A stretch of DNA of 64,000 nucleotides from Micromonospora_E sp048060115 (GTDB lineage: Bacteria; Actinomycetota; Actinomycetes; Mycobacteriales; Micromonosporaceae), in the NCBI RefSeq assembly GCF_048060115.1, contig NZ_JBHMIM010000008.1:62001-126000 (forward strand), read 5' to 3'. Shown here piece by piece: positions 24,849-34,070 of this stretch. A program made the position numbers and the translations under genes. The first letter of the stretch is position 1. The number at the start of each line of letters is the position of its first letter. A model generated the notes under the pieces. The model had not been told where the DNA came from and searched no databases. It saw only the letters and a list, made by a program, of their open reading frames with translations.

Positions 24849-27397
24849 ACGTGAAGTCTTCGCCATCCGCACTGCCGGTCGACCCCGGCCCGTACCGGAT
24901 CACGTTGGTGACGACCACCAGCGGCGGACTGGCTCACCCCGACCAGCCGGAGGTCGCGCTCGATGCCGGTGAACTCGCCCGGACGGTCCGGCGGTCCGGC
25001 GGCCAGGGCCGCGACGTTCAGGTGCTGGTCCCGGACGGTGCCCAGCACGCGGCGCTGCTGCGGGCGCTCGCCGACCGGATCGGCCGCGATGTCCTGACGG
25101 TTCCGGCCGGTGCGGTCACCGCCGGCGCGGAGTTCGACGGTCCGACTCCGGTGGAGCGCACGACCGGACAGGTCATCGACTGGCTTCTCCTGCAACCGCC
25201 CGGCCTGGCCACCAGCCTGCCCGGCTGGTACGACCTCGACGGTGGCCGGATCAGCCACCGGCAGGGATGGGCGATCCTGCCACTGCCACGTGGCCTGGCA
25301 TTCACCACCCGGGCGGTGTTCCCCACCGCCCGCGCCGCGGCCGCGAGCCTCGGCGTCGGGCACCCCGGACTGGCGACTGTCGCGTTCGGCGTCGACGACG
25401 GCGTACCGGTGATCGGCGGATACGACGGCACCACCGTGGCCGTTTCCGGGACCGACCTGGCGGCTGCGCTGTCCGCCGTCCCACTCTACGGCGGCGATCT
25501 ACGAGTCTGGCCGCAGGTCGTCGACCCCGATCTGGTCCGCGACAGCCACCTCGACGGTACGGAGTCGACGGGACACCGAATCGATCCGGCCGACCGGCTC
25601 CGGCGCCCCGGCCTCGGCACCGAGATCACCGCCGAGCTCGCGGAGCACCTCACCGAGTTGGCCGACCGCACCGGCGCGACGGTGTGGGCACCGCCGGCGG
25701 GTAGTCGGGTGGTGCTGTTGGACGGCGTCGGCGACCTCGCCGTACGTGACCGCGATGGTCAACTGCGCGGCTGGCAGGCATACCGACCGACGGGGCCGGA
25801 CCGTCCTGACCGGTACTGGTCTGATCGCGACGGTCGACTGACACCGGTCGGCGGGACAATGGACGCAGCCGTCGCGGCTACCGGCGACGGCGACGGCGAC
25901 GGCGACCAGCCCACGCCGGCGGCCAGCGGTGTCGAGCTGATCAGTGTCGCCACCGAGGCCCGGCCGGCGGCGCTGCGGCGGTGGGCGAACATCACCCGGC
26001 GCGACGGGCTGTTCCGGGTGGAACTGGCGGTGCTGGACGACGGGCGGTTGGCGGCCCGGCACGGCGATGGTGGACTCCTCGCCCTCGGGCCACGGGAGTT
26101 GGCGGCTTTGCTACGGCGGGCCGGCTGGGCCGGCGAGGACCTGGCCCTGCTGACGGTGGTGGCACCGGAACGGTTCGCCCGCCTACGAGCCCATCTGGCG
26201 GCGCTCGCCGACCAGGTCCCGGCCGAGATCTGGGCACCGGAGCCGGGAGCCCGGCTGGCGGTGGTGCAGGGTCAGCCACGGTCGCAGCGCGCCGCTGACG
26301 TACCGGCCCGGTGGTGCCGGCTGGCACCGGCAGCACCCGGGGCCAGCGATCTGATCACCGTGTCCGGACGCTGGCGCAGCCACGACGGTTGGCTGGTGCC
26401 GGCTTCCGCCGGACGCGCCGTCGGTGACCGGCGACCCGAGGACGAGGCTGGCGACGGTGTGCCCGACGCCACCGATGTCGGCGGGTCCCGTACGGTCGAG
26501 GGGGTCGGGCCACTTGCCGACACCCCGCCGGCCGGTCGGCGTTCGTCGGTGGTCCCGGCGGCGCGGGGCAGCCGGGGGCACGGTGTCGGCTGGTTGCCGG
26601 AGCGACCCGAGGTGAACGCGGAACGGTTCGATCTGTACCTTCCGGTCGACCTGCCTGCCGCGCGGATCGCCGTCGATGGACTACCGACCCCGGAGCTGTT
26701 CGTGGTCGGCCAACTCGACGCGGACCGGTTGCGGGCGGCCCGCCCCAGCGCGATGGTGCTGCGGGTGTCGGTCGGCCCTGGTGGCGCGGTGGCGACGACC
26801 GGGATCGGCGACGCCGCCCCTGCCGAGGTGCGTCACCTGCTCCGGGGCGTCGACAGCTACCTGCTTTCGGCCGGCTGGTTGGACCGGGTCCAGGTGATTC
26901 AGGGCTGGACACCTGCCGGTCCCGGCGAGTGGCGGGCCCAGAGCGACCAGCCGCCGGTCCCGTTGCTGCTGCGCTGCGCCGGTGCACGGCACGGAGTCGA
27001 GGGCCTGCCCAACGACGTGGTCCGGTGGCCCGGCGGCCGGCGCGGGGCCAAGGCGTACACCGTGCTGCCGGCCGATGGCGGGCCGGACAGCGACTTCGTT
27101 CCGCTGCGCGCGACCCGGCCGGCTGCCCCGACCGGCCCCGCCCGACTGGTACAGCTGCGGGTCGATCCGGCGCAGGCTGTCGATGTCGCGGCCAGCGCGG
27201 CCCGGATCGCCGTGCTGCCCGCGGTGCGGTCCCTGCTGGTGCGCCTCAACGCCGACGGGATCGAGGTGCTGTTGCCACCCCGGATGTACGACCGGGTGAC
27301 GGTGACCCGCGTGTACGGCGCGGCCGAGGGCCGGTGGACGCCGCGCAGCGGACGGGTCGAGCTGCCGCTGTCCACTCTGCTCGGCGAGGCTGGTTGA
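24845..27397 (+). CDS. Large unknown protein with repeated alpha/beta modules
   Basis: The 850-residue product shows no membrane segment or signal peptide. At least two segments repeat the same plan: residues about 40-90 (LDAGELARTVRRSGGQGRDV, LRALADRIGRDVLTVPAGA) and about 415-470 (LGPRELAALLRRAGWAGEDL, LRAHLAALADQVPAEIWAPE). Intervening stretches repeat an AEHLTELADRTGATVWAPPA ... GSRVVLLDG pattern. This plan of helix, strand and Ala-Pro turn resembles modules in large actinomycete polymorphic-toxin-like proteins, but I see no toxin domain. The ATG overlaps the previous stop (ATGA), linking it to the LysM-like membrane protein. Function unknown. Confidence 0.6.
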   Translation: MNVKSSPSALPVDPGPYRITLVTTTSGGLAHPDQPEVALDAGELARTVRRSGGQGRDVQVLVPDGAQHAALLRALADRIGRDVLTVPAGAVTAGAEFDGPTPVERTTGQVIDWLLLQPPGLATSLPGWYDLDGGRISHRQGWAILPLPRGLAFTTRAVFPTARAAAASLGVGHPGLATVAFGVDDGVPVIGGYDGTTVAVSGTDLAAALSAVPLYGGDLRVWPQVVDPDLVRDSHLDGTESTGHRIDPADRLRRPGLGTEITAELAEHLTELADRTGATVWAPPAGSRVVLLDGVGDLAVRDRDGQLRGWQAYRPTGPDRPDRYWSDRDGRLTPVGGTMDAAVAATGDGDGDGDQPTPAASGVELISVATEARPAALRRWANITRRDGLFRVELAVLDDGRLAARHGDGGLLALGPRELAALLRRAGWAGEDLALLTVVAPERFARLRAHLAALADQVPAEIWAPEPGARLAVVQGQPRSQRAADVPARWCRLAPAAPGASDLITVSGRWRSHDGWLVPASAGRAVGDRRPEDEAGDGVPDATDVGGSRTVEGVGPLADTPPAGRRSSVVPAARGSRGHGVGWLPERPEVNAERFDLYLPVDLPAARIAVDGLPTPELFVVGQLDADRLRAARPSAMVLRVSVGPGGAVATTGIGDAAPAEVRHLLRGVDSYLLSAGWLDRVQVIQGWTPAGPGEWRAQSDQPPVPLLLRCAGARHGVEGLPNDVVRWPGGRRGAKAYTVLPADGGPDSDFVPLRATRPAAPTGPARLVQLRVDPAQAVDVAASAARIAVLPAVRSLLVRLNADGIEVLLPPRMYDRVTVTRVYGAAEGRWTPRSGRVELPLSTLLGEAG

Positions 27398-27539
27398 CCG
27401 GCGACGGACCGGTCGGTGCTGGTCCCGATCAGCCTTGCGCGGGTCACCGAGAGCGACGATGATCGGCGGGACAGAATCGGGCCGCCGGGTGACGGGTGGG
27501 TTCGACAGCTCACGTAATGATTTGAGATCATCGATCCTC

Positions 27540-29291
27540 GTGGAGACCGTTCAAGAGCACCCGCCCGCCGCTCGCCCGCCGCTGTGGCGGTTCCTACGGC
27601 ACGAATGGACCCTGGCCGTACTCGGCGCGCTGTTCGTCGCTGTGGTGCTGACCTGGCCCACCCTGCGACATCCGGCGAGCACCATCCCGGGCGACATCGC
27701 CGACCCCACTCTGCAGGCATGGCAGATCGCCTGGGGCGGGCACGTGCTGCTGACCGACCCGGTCCAACTCTGGCATTCCAACACGTTCTTCCCTGAACGG
27801 TACACCTACGCCTACAGTGACACGTTGCTCGGCTACGCCCCGGCCGGGATGATCGGCTCCGGTTTCGAAGCGGCTCTGATCCGCTACAACCTCCTGTACG
27901 TGCTGCTCCACGCGTTGGCCTTCATCGGCGCGTACGCCCTGGTCCGTCAGCTCGGCGCCGGCCGCGTCGGCGGCGCGGTCGCCGGCGTCGCGTGGGCCTT
28001 CGCCCCGTGGCGGCTGGCCCACTCCGGGCACCTGAACATCCTCTCCGCCGGGGGGATCGCGCTGTGCCTGGCGATGCTGGCCCGCGGTCACGGCTGGTCC
28101 TTGCGGCACGGCTACCGGCCGGAGCGCCGTCGGCCCGGCTGGGCATTCGCCGGCTGGCTGGTCGCCGCCTGGCAGGTCAGCCTCGGCTTCGGTATCGGCC
28201 TTCCGCTGGTGTACTTCCTGCTCGCCGCGGGTGTCGTCGCCGCCGCCGGCTACGGCTGGTCCTGGTGGCGGCGCAAGCAGCGTCCGGCGTTCGGCCGGCG
28301 GCTGTTCCTCGCCGACCTGGCCGGCGGCGCGCTGTTCGGTGCCGTCACCCTCGGCATCGCCGTGGCCTACTTCCGGGTCGTCGAGCTCAATCCGCACGCG
28401 GAACGCTCCCTGGCCTGGACCGAACTGTTCTCCCCGCCGCTGGTCGGTCTGGTCACCGCACCGGGCGAGTCCTGGCTGTGGGGCGACCGGCACGCCGCCA
28501 CCCGGGATCAGCTCGTCTGGCCGCCGGAGATGGCCCTGCTGCCCGGCGTCACGCTGATCGCGCTGGCCGCCGCCGGGCTCCTCGTCTCCTCGTTCCGGGT
28601 CCGGCACCGGGTGGCGTTGGCGGCCGGCGTGATCGGCACCGGGCTGCTGGCCCTGGGCTCCAATCTCGGTGCCGACGGTGATCCCGGCTATCTGACCCTG
28701 TCCAAGCATCTGCCCGGCTGGGACGCGCTGCGTACCCCGGGCCGGATGATGCTCTGGACGAGTCTGCTGCTCGCGGTCCTGGCCGCCGGCACGATCACCG
28801 CCACGGCGACCGCGATCCGCCGGGTCACCGACGGTTGGTCGCCGCCGCGCCAACGGGCGGTGCAGGCCGTGTTGCTGATCCCGTTGGCGTTGGTGCTGGT
28901 CGAGGGCGTCAACCGCACCGCGCATCCGGTCGTGCCGACACCCCCGGCGGCCTGGGACCAGCTCACCGAGCCGGTGCTGGTGCTGCCGAGCGACGCCGGT
29001 GCCTTCGAGCTGAACGTGATGCTCTGGACCACCGAGGGCGGCTTCCCTCGGGTCGCCAACGGACTGGCCGGGTTCGTGCCGGCCAGCCAGGAGCAGACCC
29101 GGGCGATCACCGCGTTCTTCCCCGACCCGGCGAGCGTCGCGTACCTGCGTGACCTCGGCGTACGCACCGTGCTGGTGATGCCGGAGCGGCTGATCGGCAC
29201 GCCGTGGGAGGGCGTCGCCGAACGACCGGTGGACGGGCTGGGGGTCACCCGGGAGGAGGTCGACGGTGTCCTCGTCTACCGGCTCGGCTGA
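27540..29291 (+). CDS. Polytopic membrane protein, GT-C/YfhO-like glycosyltransferase type
   Basis: The 583-residue product has about 11 hydrophobic segments. The first loop holds STIPGDIADPTLQAWQIAWG and LWHSNTFFPERYTYAYSDTL, the acidic-loop pattern of GT-C type enzymes that use polyprenyl-phosphate sugars at the outer face of the membrane. Later loops include PGWDALRTPGRMMLWTSLLL. GTG at 27540 is a reasonable start; the frame is open to 27435 (ATG 27459 also possible) and no start has a clear ribosome binding site. It overlaps the following GT2 gene by 26 bases. That neighbour makes polyprenyl-phosphate sugar, so the two may form one glycosylation pathway. Confidence 0.7.
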   Translation: METVQEHPPAARPPLWRFLRHEWTLAVLGALFVAVVLTWPTLRHPASTIPGDIADPTLQAWQIAWGGHVLLTDPVQLWHSNTFFPERYTYAYSDTLLGYAPAGMIGSGFEAALIRYNLLYVLLHALAFIGAYALVRQLGAGRVGGAVAGVAWAFAPWRLAHSGHLNILSAGGIALCLAMLARGHGWSLRHGYRPERRRPGWAFAGWLVAAWQVSLGFGIGLPLVYFLLAAGVVAAAGYGWSWWRRKQRPAFGRRLFLADLAGGALFGAVTLGIAVAYFRVVELNPHAERSLAWTELFSPPLVGLVTAPGESWLWGDRHAATRDQLVWPPEMALLPGVTLIALAAAGLLVSSFRVRHRVALAAGVIGTGLLALGSNLGADGDPGYLTLSKHLPGWDALRTPGRMMLWTSLLLAVLAAGTITATATAIRRVTDGWSPPRQRAVQAVLLIPLALVLVEGVNRTAHPVVPTPPAAWDQLTEPVLVLPSDAGAFELNVMLWTTEGGFPRVANGLAGFVPASQEQTRAITAFFPDPASVAYLRDLGVRTVLVMPERLIGTPWEGVAERPVDGLGVTREEVDGVLVYRLG

Positions 29292-30387
29292 CCGGCCCGA
29301 CGTCGAGGCTGACGGCGGACCGGACGCCGCCGGCCCCGCCCACGCCCCGGGGTCGCCGCTGCGGCTGTCCGTCGTCGTCCCCTGCTTCAACGAGGAGACG
29401 TCGATCGCCCAACTGCACTCGGCGGTCGCTGCCGCGCTCGCCTCGTCCCCCGAGGTCGAGGTCGAGTACGTCTACGTCGACGACGGCAGCTCCGACGGCA
29501 CCCTGGCTACGCTTCGGCGGCTGGCCGCGACCGACAGTGCCGTCCGGTACGTCGCCCTCAGCCGCAACTTCGGCAAGGAGTCGGCGATGCTCGCCGGCCT
29601 GGACCAGACCACCGGCGACGCGGTCATCGTGATGGACGCCGACCTGCAGCACCCACCCCGGCTGCTGCCCGACATGATCGCCCTGTTCCGGCAGGGGTAC
29701 GACCAGGTGATCGCGTGCCGGGACAGACGCGGTGACCGGTTCGTCCGCACCGTCGCCTCCCGGACGTTCTACCGGTTGATGAACCGGTGGGTGGACGTGC
29801 GGCTGCTCGACGGAGCCGGCGACTTCCGGTTGCTCTCCCGCCGGGCGGTGGACGCGCTGCGGGCCATGCCGGAGTACAACCGGTTCTCCAAGGGCCTGTA
29901 CTCGTGGATCGGATTCCACACCGTGGTCTTCGCCTACCCCAACGAGGCCAGGGCAGGCGGCGGTAGCCGCTGGAGCCTGCGGGCCCTGCTGAACTACGCC
30001 TTCGACGGTCTGCTGTCGTTCAACAACCGACCGTTGCGGTCGGCCATCTACGCCGGCATGGGGCTCACCTTCATCGCCGTCGCCTACGCGGCGTGGGTGG
30101 TGGCGGCGGCGTTGATCCGGGGCATCGACGCGCCCGGCTACACCACGATCATCGTCAGTGTCATCGGGCTGGGCGGCATCCAGATGATGATCCTGGGGGT
30201 GATCGGCGAGTACATCGGCCGGATCTACTACGAGACGAAACGCCGACCGCACTATCTCGTCATGGACGCCAGCCCGCCCGGCGACGCCGCTCGTCCGGCC
30301 CCCGCTGCGGCGGCCGACGACGCCGAGCCGGAGCCGACCCGGCCGGGTGGCCTGCCCAGCCAACGCAGGCCACCCCCCACCTCCTGA
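29266..30387 (+). CDS. Family 2 glycosyltransferase, polyprenyl-phosphate type (GtrB/DPM-like)
   Basis: The 373-residue product carries a GT-A domain (LSVVVPCFNEETSIAQLHSA, VYVDDGSSDGT, VIVMDADLQHPPRLLPDMIA with the DAD metal motif) and two C-terminal TM segments (IYAGMGLTFIAVAYAAWVVA, GLGGIQMMILGVIGEYIGRI) followed by YYETKRRPHYLV. This is the standard layout of enzymes that transfer a sugar from a nucleotide donor to undecaprenyl or polyprenyl phosphate. GTG at 29266 follows GGGAGGAGG and lies inside the end of the preceding gene, so expression is probably coupled. Confidence 0.9.
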   Translation: MSSSTGSADRPDVEADGGPDAAGPAHAPGSPLRLSVVVPCFNEETSIAQLHSAVAAALASSPEVEVEYVYVDDGSSDGTLATLRRLAATDSAVRYVALSRNFGKESAMLAGLDQTTGDAVIVMDADLQHPPRLLPDMIALFRQGYDQVIACRDRRGDRFVRTVASRTFYRLMNRWVDVRLLDGAGDFRLLSRRAVDALRAMPEYNRFSKGLYSWIGFHTVVFAYPNEARAGGGSRWSLRALLNYAFDGLLSFNNRPLRSAIYAGMGLTFIAVAYAAWVVAAALIRGIDAPGYTTIIVSVIGLGGIQMMILGVIGEYIGRIYYETKRRPHYLVMDASPPGDAARPAPAAAADDAEPEPTRPGGLPSQRRPPPTS

Positions 30388-30447
30388 CGATCTTGCGCTT
30401 ATCGAGAGCATTTGTCTGAATTGTCGATCGATAAGTGCAAGATCGTC
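30386..30447. terminator. Bidirectional terminator: 20-bp stem between convergent genes
   Basis: GACGATCTTGCGCTTATCGA (30386-30405) pairs with TCGATAAGTGCAAGATCGTC (30428-30447), with a single G-T-type mismatch and a 22-base loop. The left arm begins inside the stop codon of the glycosyltransferase, and the allantoicase gene ends 13 bases after the right arm. Confidence 0.8.
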
Positions 30448-30459
30448 GCGATCATGGGC

Positions 30460-31518
30460 CTAGGTGTGGTATCGGCGGGCGAGATCGGCGGCCCCGGTCG
30501 CGGTGAGCCGGCCGTAGCACCGCAGCCGGGCCAACCCTCCGTCTGGGAAGATGTCCAGCCGCACGTGGGTCGCCGGCCGGGGCCGATCCAGTCGGAACCG
30601 GTGGCGGGTGTCCGGCTGCAGGGCCGTCGTCGGCAACAGGTCGGACCAGCCGGCCGAGTCGGCCGGGTCGGCCGAGTCGGCGACCGACGCGTCCACGCCC
30701 CGCAGCCGGGCCGCCGCCGGAGCGTTGCCCTTGAAGTGACTGGTGTCCACCTCGACGAACTCGATCACGCCGGACGCGCACAGCCGCACCTGCACCCAGT
30801 CGTTGCCGTCGTCACGCCGCCGCGCCGTCTCCCAACCCTCGCCCATCGTGCGCGCCGGACCGGGCAACAGCATCTGCTGCGGGGATCCGTAGAACCGGTC
30901 GCTGCACGCCTCGACCCGGGCACCGTGTTCGACGGCGGCGAGATCCAGCACCTCCGTCAGCATCGTCGGATCCGGCACCGGCTCGCCGTACACCCGCAGC
31001 CGGGCCACCCCGCCGTCGGGGAAGATCGTCAGCCGGACGTGGGTCTGCCGCGCCGGTGCGTCGACCGCGACGACGACCTGGGCGTCGCCGGCCAACGCCG
31101 TACGCGGCACCAGAGGTGTCCACTGCGCGGCGGCGAGCTCCGCCGGCCCCGGGTAGCCGGCGAGATCACACCCGTCGACCGCCGCGTACGGCGGGTAGTT
31201 CCCGGTGAAGAACGCGGTATCGATCAGGACCGCGCGGACCACGCCGGGTGCGCCGAGACGGACGATGACATGGTCCGATCCGGGTTGGCGCCGCCGCCGG
31301 GTCTCCCAGCCGTCGTAGACCTGGCCCTTCGCACCGAAGGTGCTGGGGGCGTAGCCCGGCGGGTACGGGTTGAGCAGGTTGTCGGCGGCGGCGAAGAACT
31401 CGTCGTTGGCGCCGACCACTCCCCCGCCGAGCGCCCGGGAGGCGAGATCGGGCAGCCAGGTTGGGTCGAGGTCGTCCGGCAGGTCGGGCAGCGGCGTGGC
31501 GGCACGGCTACTTGTCAT
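30460..31518 (-). CDS. alc: Allantoicase
   Basis: Allantoicase hydrolyses allantoate to ureidoglycolate and urea in the cytoplasm. The 352-residue protein shows the two tandem jelly-roll allantoicase repeats. The first has GGGVVGANDEFFAAADNLLN, YDGWETRRRR and VRLGAPGVVRAVLIDTAFFT; the second has ACSDRFYGSPQQMLLPGPAR, GEGWETARRRDDGNDWVQVR and VEVDTSHFKGNAPAAARLRG. Each ends IFPDGG.ARLR.YG. ATG at 31518 overlaps the end of allB by 11 bases. It is the last gene of the seven-gene minus-strand purine operon. Confidence 0.95.
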   Translation of the reverse strand: MTSSRAATPLPDLPDDLDPTWLPDLASRALGGGVVGANDEFFAAADNLLNPYPPGYAPSTFGAKGQVYDGWETRRRRQPGSDHVIVRLGAPGVVRAVLIDTAFFTGNYPPYAAVDGCDLAGYPGPAELAAAQWTPLVPRTALAGDAQVVVAVDAPARQTHVRLTIFPDGGVARLRVYGEPVPDPTMLTEVLDLAAVEHGARVEACSDRFYGSPQQMLLPGPARTMGEGWETARRRDDGNDWVQVRLCASGVIEFVEVDTSHFKGNAPAAARLRGVDASVADSADPADSAGWSDLLPTTALQPDTRHRFRLDRPRPATHVRLDIFPDGGLARLRCYGRLTATGAADLARRYHT

Positions 31519-32830
31519 CAGGTCCTCTCACCAGCAGGCGGCCGCGCGGCTCGTCGATGGTGACCGGCGCGCCGCGCAGCCAGGTTGCCCGGACGATGCC
31601 GGTCAGGCGTCGTCCGGCGTACGGGGTGACCGGGTGCCGTTGGCGCAGCCGGCCCGGGTCGACGTGGTAGCTCGCCGTCGGGTCGAACGCGACCAGGTCG
31701 GCGTCGGCGCCGACGGCGAGCCGACCCTTGGCGGTGAGTCCGACCAGGTCCGCCGGGGCCTGCGCCATCCAGCGCACCACGTCGCTGAGGGTGAAGCCAC
31801 GGCGGTCGGCCTCGGTCCAGACCGCCGGCAGCCCCAGTTGCACGGAGGCGATGCCGCCCCAGGCGGTGGCGAAGTCCCCGGTGTCGGGGGTCTTCAGCGC
31901 CGGCAGGCAGGGCGAGTGGTCGGAGACGACGCAGGTGAGGGTGCCGTCGGCGAGCGCCGACCAGAGGGCGTCCTGGTTGTCACGGCCCCGGATCGGCGGA
32001 CAGCACTTGAACTCGGTCGCACCGTCGGGGATCTCCTCGGCGGTCAGGGTCAGGTAGTGCGGGCAGGTCTCCGCGCTGACCGGTAGGCCGTGGTCACGGG
32101 CGGCGGCCAGCAGCGGCACCGCCGCGGCGGCGGACAGGTGCAGGATGTGCATCCGGGCGCCGGTCGCGCGGGCGGCGGCGATCGCCGCCGCGACGGCCTC
32201 GACCTCGGCGGCCGGCGGTCGGCTGGCCAGGAAGTCTGCGTAACGGGTCGACGAGGTGGCGGAGCAGAGCTGGTCGGGTTGTTCGGCGTGCACGACGAAC
32301 AACGCGGGTACGGCGGCGAACGCGGCGGCGAGCTCGGCGGGGTCCAACGGCGGGAACTCCGGCACCCCGGAGTCGGCCAGGAAGGCCTTGAAGCCGAAGA
32401 CGCCGGCGTCGTACAGGCCGGGAAGTTCGTGCCGGTTGCCGGGGATCGCGCCGCCCCAGAAACCGACGTCGACGTGACAGCGTCCGTCGGCGGCGGCGCG
32501 CTTGACGGCCAGCGCCGGCGGGTCGACGGTCGGCGGCAGGCTGTTCAGCGGCATGTCGACGATGGTGGTGACCCCGCCGGCGGCCGCGGCGAGGGTCGCG
32601 GTGGCGAAGCCTTCCCATTCGGTACGGCCGGGTTCGTTGACGTGCACGTGGGTGTCGACGAGGCCGGGCAGCAGCGCGACGTCACCGAGGTCGTTGTCGA
32701 CGACCGCCGGCACCTGGTCGCGGTAGTCGACGATCGCGACGATCCGCCCGTCGCCGACCACGACGGCCGCCGGCCGTTCGCCGTCGGGCAGCACCGTCCG
32801 GCGCGACCGCAGCACCAGGTCAACGGACAT
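31508..32830 (-). CDS. allB: Allantoinase
   Basis: Allantoinase opens the hydantoin ring of allantoin to allantoate. The 440-residue protein is a cyclic amidohydrolase with metal ligands in LPGLVDTHVHVNEPGRTEWE, the probable carboxylated lysine in GVFGFKAFL, HAEQ, MHILHLSAAAA and VVSDHSPCLPALK. ATG at 32830 follows GAGGAG; a longer frame extends upstream but runs through the neighbouring gene. It overlaps the DUF6986 gene and the allantoicase gene by 11 bases each, which suggests tight coupling. Confidence 0.95.
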   Translation of the reverse strand: MSVDLVLRSRRTVLPDGERPAAVVVGDGRIVAIVDYRDQVPAVVDNDLGDVALLPGLVDTHVHVNEPGRTEWEGFATATLAAAAGGVTTIVDMPLNSLPPTVDPPALAVKRAAADGRCHVDVGFWGGAIPGNRHELPGLYDAGVFGFKAFLADSGVPEFPPLDPAELAAAFAAVPALFVVHAEQPDQLCSATSSTRYADFLASRPPAAEVEAVAAAIAAARATGARMHILHLSAAAAVPLLAAARDHGLPVSAETCPHYLTLTAEEIPDGATEFKCCPPIRGRDNQDALWSALADGTLTCVVSDHSPCLPALKTPDTGDFATAWGGIASVQLGLPAVWTEADRRGFTLSDVVRWMAQAPADLVGLTAKGRLAVGADADLVAFDPTASYHVDPGRLRQRHPVTPYAGRRLTGIVRATWLRGAPVTIDEPRGRLLVRGPDDK

Positions 32831-34070
32831 CGGCCCGCTCCTCACCGGAGACGGTGCGCGGGTCGGCCCCGAGCCCGGACGCCGGATGGGCCAGCGCGAC
32901 CAGTTCCCGGCGGGCGAACCCGGCCTCGGCCGGGTCGAGGGCGCCACAGTCGAGTCCTCGCAGCAGGAACCGGGCCAGGGCCCGGGCGGTCGCCGGTTCG
33001 TCGAGGATGCCGCCGGCGCGTCGCGCCAGGTAGGTGCCCAGGCGCGCCGTGGTCGCCGCCCGCCCGTCACGGTAGAAGGCGTAGGTGGCGGCGAACCGGG
33101 TCGGTAGGTGTCCCGGGTGCAGGTCCCAGCCCTGGTAGAAGCCGCGTTCCAGGGAACGGCGGACCAGGTGGGTGTGCCGGTGCCAGGCAGCCTGTACGGC
33201 GGCGGTGTCACCGACCGGCAGGATGTTGGTCGAGCCGTCGCTGAGCCGTACGCCGGTGCCGGCTGCGGCCACCTGCATGATCGCCTTGGCGTGGTCGGAA
33301 CTTGGATGGTCCATACTCAGATAATCGGCGGCGACCCCGCATCCGGTTCCGTAGTCGTAGGTGCCGAAGTGCAGCCCGGTGCAGCGCCCGGCGGATTCCC
33401 CGATCAGCCGGGCGACGGTCGCGGTGCCGTCGGCCGCCAGCACCGCCGCCGGCGTCTCGATCTGGATCTCGAAGGTGAGCGCCCGGTCGGCCAGCCCGTA
33501 CGCCTGCTCCAGCCGGACACAGATGTCGACCATCGCGACGACCTGCGCCGGGTGGCTGACCTTCGGCAGGGTGATCACGAAGCCGTCGGGTGGTCCGCCA
33601 CAGGCGTCCAGGAACAGGTCGAGGCTGCGCAGGGCGCGTCGGCGGGTGGCCGCCTCCAGGGATTTGATCCGCACCCCCACCCAGGGCGAGGCGGTACCGG
33701 CGGCGCGGGCGGCGGTCAACGCGTGCGCCGCCGCCCGCAGGTCGGCGTCCTCGGTGGCGTCGTCACGGACCCCGTAGCCGTCCTCGACGTCGATGCGTAG
33801 GTCCTCGATCGGCCCGCTGGCCAGCTTGGCCCGGACCCGATGATCGAGTTCGGCCGGAAACGGGGCCGGCGGATGCTCGTCCAGTGCGGTCAACGCGGCC
33901 GCTCCCCAGGCCGGCACCAGGTCGACGGTGATCCGGTCGGCGGGCACGTAGACGGTGTGCACCGGTTGACGCCCGGCCGGCTCTCCCGGGTAGCGGGCGG
34001 CCAGGGCCGCGTCGACGGCGGCGAGCCGGTCGTCGATCGCGGTGTAGTCCGCCGGGGCCAGCCTGGCCAT
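32820..34070 (-). CDS. DUF6986 CitE/HpcH-like aldolase-lyase family protein
   Basis: The 416-residue product has the TIM-barrel features of the HpcH/HpaI/citrate-lyase-beta superfamily: IEDLRIDVEDGYG, VITLPKVSHPAQVVAMVDIC, LTFEIQIETPAAVLAADG (metal-binding Glu) and CTGLHFGTYDYGTGCGVAAD. DUF6986 members sit beside malate synthase and ureide genes in actinobacteria. Its reaction is not established. Superfamily chemistry on glyoxylate-derived acids makes a role in ureidoglycolate or glyoxylate handling plausible, and the operon lacks a standard ureidoglycolate lyase. Its ATG shares one base with the stop of aceB (TGATG). Confidence 0.85.
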   Translation of the reverse strand: MARLAPADYTAIDDRLAAVDAALAARYPGEPAGRQPVHTVYVPADRITVDLVPAWGAAALTALDEHPPAPFPAELDHRVRAKLASGPIEDLRIDVEDGYGVRDDATEDADLRAAAHALTAARAAGTASPWVGVRIKSLEAATRRRALRSLDLFLDACGGPPDGFVITLPKVSHPAQVVAMVDICVRLEQAYGLADRALTFEIQIETPAAVLAADGTATVARLIGESAGRCTGLHFGTYDYGTGCGVAADYLSMDHPSSDHAKAIMQVAAAGTGVRLSDGSTNILPVGDTAAVQAAWHRHTHLVRRSLERGFYQGWDLHPGHLPTRFAATYAFYRDGRAATTARLGTYLARRAGGILDEPATARALARFLLRGLDCGALDPAEAGFARRELVALAHPASGLGADPRTVSGEERADVR

